From positions 2,087,001 to 2,151,000 of the forward strand of contig OZ037836.1 of assembly GCA_964035575.1 (NCBI GenBank): DNA of 64,000 nt, given 5' to 3'. Numbering within the stretch: position 1 is the first letter of the stretch; every line of letters starts with the position of its first letter. This DNA is from Rhynchopus sp. YZ270_cl-10. Taxonomy: Eukaryota; Euglenozoa; Diplonemea; Diplonemida; Diplonemidae. Below the pieces are notes generated by a model. That model was not told where the DNA came from. It made no database searches and saw nothing but the letters and a program-made list of their open reading frames with translations. Position numbers and translations under genes: made by a program. Positions 35,262 to 44,554 of the stretch are shown here, one piece after another.

Positions 35262-36074
35262 ATGCACACCAAAACGGCACTGCTGCTCTTCGCGTCCTTC
35301 TCTGCTGCCGCATCACAAGGGCTCTCTTTTGAAGGGTACGGGAACAACGTGTTTTGCTGGGGAGCCCACCTCACGCCGAACAGTATCCACGCTTGAGGGG
35401 GTTGACGTGGGGAGTGGGGTCTCCAGTTCGATTATGACTGGGTCCATGACTTTTCTTGGCTCTGGATGGCACGGGTGTTCAACTGCTCTTTTGCAGGCAC
35501 TTCCCTTGCTTTTGTATGGGTTGACGGCCACCTTGTGTGCACAGACTCGAAGTTCAGAAAGGACCCCACCCTCCCCAACATCACCTACAGCTATGTGGAC
35601 AGCCCCTTCCTCGTCTCCAACTCAAGACGCACCTTGCCTGTGAGGGCCCACTTCTACCGGAACGCATCCGTGTCTGGGGTGCAAAGCTCCTTCACAATGC
35701 GCTGGGGAGACAACAACACATTGTGCAGCCCCATCCCAAGCGATGTGCTCTCTGCCTCTATGGGCGAAGCGGAAGAGACGAGTGAAAAGATGCAGCGCTC
35801 CCTGGTGAAAGGGTGGGGGAATTGGAACAACTTTAACCTGCTTGATGTGGTCCGTATGCCAGACTCCGCCGTTATTACCACGATCCTGTGCAAAGACACG
35901 CAATGTATCAACGGAACATGCATCGAACCCTTCCGCGCAGGTGGGGTCGAGGTTCGTGTGGGTGCACGCGCAGCAGACCTGTCCTACTCTCAGCTCTTCG
36001 TTGGAAATCACAGCGGCGCCTTGAACGTGAACGTCTCGATTGAGTTCGCAACATCACCAGACGGAAGGACATGA
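35262..36074 (+). pseudogene. Secreted PA14-like protein gene with two in-frame stops
   Basis: ATG at 35262 opens a clear signal peptide (MHTKTALLLFASFSAAASQG). The same frame continues after TGA codons at 35394-35396 and 35403-35405 for another 223 codons to TGA at 36072-36074. The downstream part reads as a PA14-type beta-rich domain: FVWVDGHLVCTD, then RRTLPVRAHFYRNASV, then SSFTMRW; a Cys-rich segment (CKDTQCINGTC) follows. PA14 domains bind carbohydrate in many surface proteins. The gene is probably decaying; a short unspliced intron or stop recoding is possible but not needed, since TGA is an ordinary stop in neighbouring genes. Confidence 0.6.
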
Positions 36075-36321
36075 CACTACTGGTCACTCCAGGTTGCGTG
36101 TCAGGATCGACCTGCCCACTGCCAACAACACAGCGTAGTCGTACACGTGACGCACTACACCCCACTTTGGCCTTTATCGGGGGTCACAACTGCGACAAAG
36201 GAAGGAGTGTAAAGCACAAAGGCACACAACCAACCTGTCTCGCGTCTGTTCAAAACGCGTAGTATTTCTCTGCTCACCTCCCCCATCATGTCTTGTTGTC
36301 TCAACTCCCCAGTAGCTTCAC

Positions 36322-36582
36322 TCACAACCCCGCCTCCACAAGGTTAATATATCCGGTGAGTGCACCCCAGTGGTAGAACTGGTCCCCTGTGCAATCTGAC
36401 GTGTTCTGGAGAGTCATGGTGCTGGTGGAAGACGTCTTCACCGTCCCTTCTCTGTACCACGCAAATCGTCCCTTCAGGATGAGAGTGTGTCCAGGGCCGG
36501 TTGTGGCCTTCTGGATGGTGGCATACTTGAGCTGTATGTCAAGCGGTTCTTGTTTCTTCTTCTCTTTGTTGCATGGGTCTGT
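36322..36582 (-). pseudogene. Minus-strand coding remnant, 86 codons, unrecognised
   Basis: Between a TAA and a terminal TGA the minus strand reads as a well-composed protein end: KYATIQKATTGPGHTLILKG, then FAWYREGTVKTSSTSTMTLQ, then DQFYHWGALTGYINLVEAGL. It has no start codon at its left edge, so it is likely the last part of a lost gene. I do not recognise the family. It is one of only two plausible coding pieces on the minus strand. Confidence 0.35.
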
Positions 36583-36659
36583 TTAGTCCACTAAACATTT
36601 TTAACCCTATACGCCCCAAGAGCCACTTTAATGGCTTTCGAAATGACGCCATGCTGTTA

Positions 36660-37570
36660 GACAGGTTCAACTCATTTTTGTAAAAACATTTTTTTTATGT
36701 GAAAAGAATTTGCACCGATCTTTCAAAAGAAGCAAGAGTCGAAAACTTTTATGCATCTGGTATTACTTTCGGTGCTGGGGGCTGGGGTGCTACTTTCACC
36801 AAAAGTGACGTTTTTTCACCCACACCCCTAATATGTACCTTTCGCGATACCCAATGCCGCCAAGCCCTTAGTCGGGTTCTACCCATTTTCGTGAACACAA
36901 TTTTTTATATATTTCGAAAGATTTTTCGCCGATCGTTCAAAAGAAGCAATAATCGAAAACTTTTGTGCATCGGATATTACTTTCGATGCTGGGGGGAGGC
37001 GGGGTGGGGGTGTGAGCACCCTGTGACCCCCCCATATTCTAAAATCTGTAAGACAACGTGCACTGACATAGGTTCTACTCATTTTCGTAAAAACACTTTT
37101 TTTATGTTGAAAGAATTTGCACCGATCTTTCAAAAGAAGCAAAAATCGAAAACTTTTATGCATCTGATATTACTTTCGATGCTGGGGGGAGTAGTACCAC
37201 TTTTCACGGCCCTTTGGACGGGCACCCCCTATTCTGGTTCCTCCATGACATCCCATACTCTGTATGAGGTTCTACTCGTTTTCGTTAAAATATTTTTATA
37301 TATTTCAAAGATTTTGACACGAATCTTTCAAAAGAAACAAAAATCGAAAACTTTTACGCATCTGATTGCACTTTGGATCTGTGGACTGCTACCCACCCAA
37401 GAGGCACCCTTTCGACCCGAAGGACGTGGTTATGACTAGGGGTCATCATGATCTGATAATGGTTCTGCTTGTTTTCGTAAAAATCCTTTGGTTTATAGGG
37501 AAACTATTTGACTCAAATCTTTTAAAATAAGCAAAAATCGAAAACCTTTGTGCATCTGTTTGCCATTTGG
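36660..37570 (+). repeat. Satellite of about 200 bp, five diverged units
   Basis: Units start near 36663, 36880, 37070, 37265 and 37460. Each has 'ggttctactc', then 'tttcgtaaaaa', then a core of tctttcaaaagaagcaaaaa, tcgaaaacttt and gcatctgat, ending in ctgggg. The core is far better conserved than the rest. A solitary unit lies at 27745. Confidence 0.85.
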
Positions 37571-38575
37571 ATGCTGGGGCGAGTTGCCACCAAAACCACA
37601 AAAACACCCCACACACACGACCTATGCAGAGCACACAGTAAGCCGAATTTTCACTGTTTTTTCGTATTTCGGGGTGCTTTTTTCATGGATTTTCGGGTCA
37701 CAGGGTTGTTCCGACCCATTCTGGGGGCTTTCGACCTCAGGAGATGCCCAAATTGTGAAAAATCGCCCATTTTTTACGTTTTTAGACATGTTTCAGTGTA
37801 AATCGTTAAGGAAATCAGTTTTAGACATGGCTGCTAACAGAGCTGCACTCATATAAGTTGGGTTCTACTTGGACTTTTTGCTCGATTTTTTTTTCTTTGA
37901 AAAGATTTTGTGATCAATCTTTCAAATAACGCCATTTTCGGACGAAAATAATTTACGGGGTTTTCCTCGGCCGGCCGAATTAGTCAAAAACCAAAAAGTG
38001 GATTTTATGCTTCCCTCATTTTGGGGATAACATTTTTTTTCGAAAAAAAACTTAAAAAAATGGAATTGAAAGCCGTGTTCAAAATCTTTCAATTGCGGCC
38101 AGGTACGATCACAAATTTGCATCTGGGGTCCCCTTACCGGTTGGAGAGCCCCAAAAACCAAAACTCAAAAGTGGCTTGAAAAAACGGCTTGGGAGGTATA
38201 GGGTTAAAGAGATTTTCAAAAAGGTGCAACGGGAGCAGTGCGGCTCGGGTCGACTCATATCATCCAATGTTTACCTATGTAACCCCTGTGTGTTTTTTTA
38301 ACTCGCGTGATATGTTTTCATAAAAATGTTTCATCGGGGCAGTGCGACTTCAGGTCGACTGCGAGAGGTTTGCTGATAGTGCGCAGGTACAACCCGACAC
38401 GCAACCTCTGTTAGGACCGGTGTGCATGGTTTTTCTTATGGTTGTAGTGGGAGCAAAGGTTTGCAGCTTGTTGGTAGTGTGCAGACACGCAACATGTTAT
38501 GTTGTTTTCAACCATGCAGATGATACCTTCTAGTTCCTTTTTTCCGTGGGGATGTTTCGCTACCCCGGATAATGT
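37571..38575. other. Non-coding spacer
   Basis: Homopolymer-rich sequence, then from about 38200 a more balanced stretch. Nothing recognisable. Confidence 0.5.
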
Positions 38576-39120
38576 TGAACTATTATTGACTTAGCGTTAT
38601 TTGTCTTTATTGTTGTTTTAAAGAAGGTCCCAAATCCTGGTCGCGATAGCTCGCGAACTTTCCCGCAGTCAACGCAGGGAAAGAAATAATCAACGAAATT
38701 ATTGGTCATGAAGCTTCTTTTGACCTTTTCGTTGATTCAGTCATCTGCCTGCATCCGGAATAATAATCCCTCCCGATTTCAGACTCCGTCTCCCACCTTT
38801 GTTTCAGCCCCTTGCTCACGACTCCCACAAGAGAATGATCCATTGTCCCCTGCGCTGCTGTCTCGCGTCTCCCCTAGCCTGGTAGTGCGAGGTCAGCTTT
38901 GCCATGTCCCTCAGCACTTCCCCTGCTTGCCTGAAAGCAGAGCATTGCAGGTTCGTGTACGTCCCCCAACATGTCACACATCATGTCAGCACCTCCGGCT
39001 TCAGGTCTCCACGCACTCCGTGCCTTCTTCCCACCATGATTGCCTCCTTCAGTGTTCTGATGTCCTCTCCTACTCCCACAACCCCACCACACAACAGAGC
39101 AACACAAATAAGAAGACAAA
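38576..39120 (+). repeat. Class B upstream module, copy near B4
   Basis: 545 bp nearly identical to 44015-44554, running up to the class B start codon. It includes the pyrimidine-rich leader and an upstream ATG at 39036, which is out of frame with the main start (85 bases away). Confidence 0.85.
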
Positions 39121-40155
39121 ATGGACGTAACCATCAAGGGGTACGACGACAACTTGTTCATGATCGAGGTGGGTGTGGATGACACAACGGAGACGATGCG
39201 GCAGAAGGTGGCGTCTGCAGTGGGGTTGGCTGAGGACAGCTTCCACATGGGCTTCGGAGGGAACGACGAAGGAGACGACATCACGCAGCTGAGTGCTGGA
39301 GACACAATCATCCTCACGAAAGCTAAGAAGTACGCATCCCGAGCAGAGCTTCATGTGTTGGGTGAGACGGACATCACTGCAGAGCGGTTGGAGGAGGTGG
39401 AGGATCCTGAGGTGGCGTGTTTGCTTCTGCAGGCGGAGGTTGCGACGGTCATTCCGGATGACTTCTTGTCGGGTTCATCGTTAACGAGACTTGATCTGAG
39501 TGCTGTGTCGTGTGTGACGGAGGTTGGTGATAGGTTTCTGTACGATTGCACAACGTTGACAAGCATCGACCTGTCAGGGTTGAGCAATGTGATGCGCATC
39601 GGTGGCTACTTTCTCTCCGACTGCGAAGGCTTAACCACTCTGGATCTTTCGCCACTCAGCAACTTGACAGAAATCGGCGATAGCTTTCTCGACGGCTGCG
39701 ACTGTTTAGCCACTCTGGATCTTTCGCCACTCAGCAACGTGACAGAAGTCGGTGACCACTTTCTCCACGGCTGCGAAGGTTTAACCACTCTGGATCTTTC
39801 ACCACTCAGCAACTTGACGCGCATCGGTATCTACTTTCTCTCCGACTGCGACGGCTTAACCACTCTGGATCTTTCGCCACTCAGCAACTTGACGCGCATC
39901 GGTAGCGACTTTCTCAGGAACTGCGAATGTTTAACCACTCTGGATCTTACACCACTCAGCAGGGTTAAGGTTGTTGGTTCGTACTTTCTTAGGAACTGCA
40001 CTTCGTTGAAGAGTATTCACCTTACCAAGAGTGCTGTGTCCAAAGCAGTGAGGAATAACAAGAAGCTGAGCAAATTTGTCGTTGAAGCACGTCCGAAACG
40101 CAGCAGAGACGAATCCCCCCAGCAAGCACACAAACGGCAGAGACACGCACAATGA
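39121..40155 (+). CDS. Ubl-LRR class B protein (copy B4)
   Basis: 344 residues. Ubl domain 1-72, linker, two irregular LRRs and six regular 25-residue units. The capping region is shortened (IHLTKSAVSKAVRNNKK replaces the usual LTGCSSAVSDAV), and the nuclear signal KRSRDESPQQAHKRQR is intact. The upstream 545 bp are shared with copy B6. Predicted role as for the other class B copies: nuclear adaptor, partner unknown. Confidence 0.9.
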   Translation: MDVTIKGYDDNLFMIEVGVDDTTETMRQKVASAVGLAEDSFHMGFGGNDEGDDITQLSAGDTIILTKAKKYASRAELHVLGETDITAERLEEVEDPEVACLLLQAEVATVIPDDFLSGSSLTRLDLSAVSCVTEVGDRFLYDCTTLTSIDLSGLSNVMRIGGYFLSDCEGLTTLDLSPLSNLTEIGDSFLDGCDCLATLDLSPLSNVTEVGDHFLHGCEGLTTLDLSPLSNLTRIGIYFLSDCDGLTTLDLSPLSNLTRIGSDFLRNCECLTTLDLTPLSRVKVVGSYFLRNCTSLKSIHLTKSAVSKAVRNNKKLSKFVVEARPKRSRDESPQQAHKRQRHAQ

Positions 40156-40857
40156 CGATGAGGTGTGCTGCTTAGAACGGGCTCCTCAAGTCTCTCTTCT
40201 TGCGAAAGCAGACATGGTGGCAGTTTAGTGAGGACACATCAGTTGGCAAATGTTTGTTTAATGTTGATGAGGGTAGCATCGGTTTGTAATGTGGTCCACG
40301 TTTTTGTGGGAATTGTCAAGATCTTGATCACAAAGATGAAGATTTGGGCTGTGTGAAATGTTTGTCTTTTTTGCCTTGTCGGGTGTGTGCACTGTATGTG
40401 AAACAACTGTGGATCTGCAGGTACGTGCTCTGATGTTTATTCATTTGTTGTGGTTTTGTTATGTTTTTACGCTTTTTACGTTTGTAGAAGAAGGGACCTT
40501 GCGAACATTCTTTCGCAGGTGGGTACAAGCTGTCACCGTGGCACTCAGCTACGGTGCAGAAGAGGCAGTAGGGCAGACCAACTACCAAAGGTGGGGTCTG
40601 TGCTAGAGGGAAGGGGTTACGTTTTCAGGGTGTGTGCACTGTACGTGAGACAACTGACGTGCGCTGTTGTTTATCCAGTATCACGAACCTATGTCATTTG
40701 AAAGCATATTCGGGGATGGTACATGGGGACAGGAAGGGTAACAAACAAGGTGGTCGCCCTTCTTTATTAGCACGCCATATGTTCGGGTTTTGTGCATTGC
40801 TTCTTTCATTTGTTTTATGATTTCATGCAATGCTAAAAGGAAATTGAACACCGACCC
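40156..40857 (+). repeat. Class B downstream module, copy 4
   Basis: Full-length module with a 12-bp deletion at about 40444 relative to other copies; it ends in the dispersed 30-bp motif (40824-40853). Confidence 0.85.
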
Positions 40858-41497
40858 CTCGAAAACAGAGGATAGAGAAACTGAAAAGTCATGAAAATAC
40901 AGAACTGACGTTTAAAACAGCAAAATACAACTGAAGCTTTTCTGCAGTGCATTTGCCACACTTACTACTGCTGCTTCCGGCATGCTTCGGGATACCTACG
41001 CCTGCACTTCTTCCTTCGGAACCCCTGCTTCAGCAGATCTTGGTGGTCTCCAGCTGGTCGAGTTTGACAGCACCGCGTGTCCGAGCGGTCCCACATCGAG
41101 ACCACACGTCTTCACTTCGTTGTCGATCGCTTAACCCGAACGTCGAACCTCTTCAGTGCTTCGGCGGGGGATTGCTCCTTCACAGAAGAATCCTCATCCT
41201 CCTTGACGCCTTTCAAGAGTTGATTAGTCCGTGAACCTCACACCTCAGCAGACAGTTCAGAACACTACCTTCACACATCTCCCCTTTCTCATCACCTGTA
41301 AAGGACGTGGTGGCGGCTTTCCACTGATTTTCTTCTCAATGCGTGTGGTCACGTTGTTGCGTTCGTACGACCTCCACCAATGCTTTCCACGCACTCCGTG
41401 CCTTCTTCCCACCATGATTGCCTCCTTCAGTGTTCTGATGTCCTCTCCTACTCCCACAACCCCACCACACAACAGAGCAACACAAAAGGACGACAAA
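40858..41497. other. Spacer and leader of copy B5
   Basis: Unique sequence from about 40870 to 41330, with overlapping ORFs of up to 95 codons that show no recognised domain. 41380-41497 is the class B leader; its upstream ATG at 41414 is in frame with 41498 and would add 28 residues. Confidence 0.55.
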
Positions 41498-42535
41498 ATG
41501 GACGTAACCATCAAGGGGTACGACGACAACTTGTTCATGATCGAGGTGGGTGTGGATGACACAACGGAGACGATGCGGCAGAAGGTGGCGTCTGCAGTGG
41601 GGTTGGCTGAGGACAGCTTCCACATGGGCTTCGGAGGGAAGGATGAAGGAGAGGACATCACGCAGCTGAGTGCTGGAGACACAATCATCCTCACGAAAAA
41701 TAAGAAGTACGCAGCCCGAGCAGAGCTTCATGCGTTGGGTGAGACGGACATCACTGCAGAGCGGTTGGAGGAGGTGGAGGATCCTGAGGTGGCGTGTTTG
41801 CTTCTGCAGGCGGAGGTTGTGACTGTCATTCCTGATGACTTCTTGTCGGGTTCATCATTAACGAGACTTGATCTGAGTGCTGTGTCGTGTGTGACGGAGG
41901 TTGGTGATAGCTTTCTGTACGATTGCACAACGTTGACAAGCATCAACCTGTCTGGGTTGAGCAATGTGACGCGCATCGGTAGCTGCTTTCTCTCCGACTG
42001 CGAAGGTTTAGCCACTCTGGATCTTTCGCCACTCAGCAACGTGACAGAAGTCGGTAACCACTTTCTCAGCAGCTGCAAAGGTTTAACCACTCTGGATCTT
42101 TCGCCACTCAGCAACTTGACGTGCATCGGTACTTACTTTCTCTACTACTGCGAAGGCTTAACCACTCTGGATCTTTCGCCACTCAGCAACTTGACGCGCA
42201 TCGGTAGCTGCTTTCTCTGCGGCTGCGAAGGTTTAGCCACTCTGGATCTTTCGCCACTCAGCAACTTGACAGAAGTCGGTGACCACTTTCTCAACAGCTG
42301 CAAAGGTTTAACCACTCTGGATCTTTCACCGCTTAGCAGGGTTAAGGTTATTGGTGCGCGCTTTCTTAGGAACTGCACTTCGTTTAAGAGTATTCACCTT
42401 ACCGGCTGCAGCAGTGCTGTGTCCAAAGCAGTAGTGAAGTGCGAGCTGAGCAAGCTTGTGGTTGAAGCACGTCCGAAACGCAGCAGAGACGAATCCCCCC
42501 AGCAAGCACACAAACGGCAGAGACACGCACAATAA
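41498..42535 (+). CDS. Ubl-LRR class B protein (copy B5)
   Basis: 345 residues; the start is the conserved MDVTIKGYDDN. Ubl domain, linker, two irregular LRRs, five or six regular 25-residue units and the bipartite nuclear tail. It ends in TAA where sister copies have TGA at the same codon. The frame and all Ubl hydrophobic positions are intact. Confidence 0.9.
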   Translation: MDVTIKGYDDNLFMIEVGVDDTTETMRQKVASAVGLAEDSFHMGFGGKDEGEDITQLSAGDTIILTKNKKYAARAELHALGETDITAERLEEVEDPEVACLLLQAEVVTVIPDDFLSGSSLTRLDLSAVSCVTEVGDSFLYDCTTLTSINLSGLSNVTRIGSCFLSDCEGLATLDLSPLSNVTEVGNHFLSSCKGLTTLDLSPLSNLTCIGTYFLYYCEGLTTLDLSPLSNLTRIGSCFLCGCEGLATLDLSPLSNLTEVGDHFLNSCKGLTTLDLSPLSRVKVIGARFLRNCTSFKSIHLTGCSSAVSKAVVKCELSKLVVEARPKRSRDESPQQAHKRQRHAQ

Positions 42536-43203
42536 CGATGAGGTGTGCTGCATAACGGGCTTCCTCAAGTCTCTCTTCCAGCGAATGCAGACATGGTGGC
42601 AGTTTAGTGAGGACACATCAGTTGGCAAATGTTTGTTTAATGTTGATGAGGGTAGCATCGGTTTGTAATGTGGTCCACGTTTTTGTGGGAATTGTCAAGA
42701 TCTTGATCACAAAGATGAAGATTTGGGCTGTGTGAAATGTTTGTCTTGTTTGCCTTGTCGGGTGTGTGCACTGTATGTGAAACAACTGTGGATCTGCAGG
42801 TACGTGCTCTGATGTTTATTCAGTGTGGTGTGTTGTGGTTTTGTTATGTTTTTACGCTTTTTTACGTTAGTAGAAGAAGGGACCTTGCGAACATTCTTTC
42901 GCATGTGGGTACAAGCTGTCACCGTGGCACTCAGCTACGGTGCAGAAGAGGCAGTAGGGCAGACCAACTACCAAAGGTGGGGCCTGTGCTAGAGGGAAGG
43001 GGTTACGTTTTCAGGGTGTGTGCACTGTACATGAGACAACTGACGTGCGCTGTTGTTTATCCAGGATCACGAACCTAGGTCATTTGAAAGCATATTCGGG
43101 GATGGTACATGGGGACAGGAAGGGTAACAAACAAGGTGGTCGCCCTTCTTTATTAGCACGCCATATGTTAGGGTTTTGTGCATTGCTTCTTTCATTTGTT
43201 TTG
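42536..43203 (+). repeat. Class B downstream module, copy 5
   Basis: Matches the other modules up to ttctttcatttgtttt at about 43202, then changes to unique sequence leading to foldback element 2. Confidence 0.85.
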
Positions 43204-43331
43204 CAGTCAGAGGAAGAGAAGGGTGCCGTGCCTCCGTCTCTTCCTCTCACATGAAATACAAATGTAGTGTTTCTTTTGTTTCTGTTTTCACTTCTAAATA
43301 CTGTTTTCGCAGGTATTCGGGCAAATGTAAC

Positions 43332-43936
43332 ATATGGGTCGATTTCAAAAACCCCCCCCCCCCAAAAGTTCTTTTTTGTCTTTTTCATGATATAGGCAGT
43401 TTTTTTGCAGTCTGAGGTCCGGAACCGCCCCAAAAACGATTTTCTGGGAGGTTTTGGGAGGTTTTGGGGCGAAATGGACCTTTTTTGACCATTTTTATGG
43501 TATTTTTAGGCTGTTTTTGGCCCTTCTTCTTACACAGCCTATTGGGGGTCAAAATAGCTATTTTTGACCAAAAAACACAATTTATTTGACGCCAGGAGGC
43601 CTCCGTTGGCCCAAATATATCCCAAAAATGGGCTGTGAGCCCAATCCGACCTGTTTTGGGCACATTTGGCACTTTTCTTGGTGCTTATTTGATGTTTTTT
43701 GGTCAAAAATAGCTATTTTGACCCCCAATAGGCTGTGTAAGAAGAAGGGCCAAAAACAGCCTAAAAATACCATAAAAATGGTCAAAAAAGGTCCATTTCG
43801 CCCCAAAACCTCCCAAAACCTCCCAGAAAATCGTTTTTGGGGCGGTTCCGGACCTCAGACTGCAAAAAAACTGCCTATATCATGAAAAAGACAAAAAAGA
43901 ACTTTTGGGGGGGGGGGTTTTGAAATCGACCCATAT
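43332..43936. mobile_element. Foldback element 2: long inverted repeat, 605 bp
   Basis: Arms 43332-43576 and 43694-43936 are near-perfect reverse complements with ends ATATGGGTCGATTTCAAAA. The 117-bp loop (43577-43693) is clearly related to the interior of foldback element 1: both have aaatata.cccaaaa, ggcctgtgag or ggctgtgag, and cctgttttgg in the same order. The two are therefore members of one family with different arms. Confidence 0.85.
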
Positions 43937-44014
43937 CAAAAGACCTCTCCCCTTGTAACTGTTTGTTGTCTCTTGCGTACTCTCACCCCCAATTGAAAAC
44001 ACCTGCACAAAACA

Positions 44015-44554
44015 AACTATTATTGACTTAGCATTATTTGTCTTTATTGTTGTCAAATAAGTACCAAATTTCTGGTCGCGATAGCTCGCGAACTTTCCTT
44101 GCAGTCAACGCAGGGAAAGAAATAATCAACGATGTGATTGGTCATGAAGCTTCTTTTGACCTTTTCGTTGATTCAGTCATCTGCTGGCATCCGGAATAAT
44201 AATCCTCCCGATTTCAGACTCCGTCTCCCACCTTTGTTTCAGCCCCTTGCTCACGACTCCCACAAGAGAATGATCCATTGTCCCCTGCGCTGCTGTCTCG
44301 CGTCTCCCCTAGCCGATAGTGCGAGGTCAGCTTTGCCATGTCCCTCAGCACTTCCCCTTCTTTCCTGAAAGCGGAGCATTGCAGGTTCGGGTACTTCCCC
44401 CAACACGTCACACATCATGTCAGCACCTCCGGCTTCAGGTCTCCACGCACTCCGTGCCTTCTTCCCACCATGATTGCCTCCTTCAGTGTTCTGATATCCT
44501 CTCCTACTCCCACAACCCCACCACACAACAGAGCAACACAAAAAGGAAGACAAA
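44015..44554 (+). repeat. Class B upstream module, copy near B6
   Basis: Near-identical to 38576-39120, including an out-of-frame upstream ATG at 44470. Confidence 0.85.

Noticed and set aside
36699-37439. A 246-codon ORF across the 200-bp satellite
   Set aside because: The frame changes meaning between units and follows the repeat, not a protein.
43385-43885. Two similar ORFs on opposite strands
   Set aside because: They are the same sequence read from the two arms of the foldback element.
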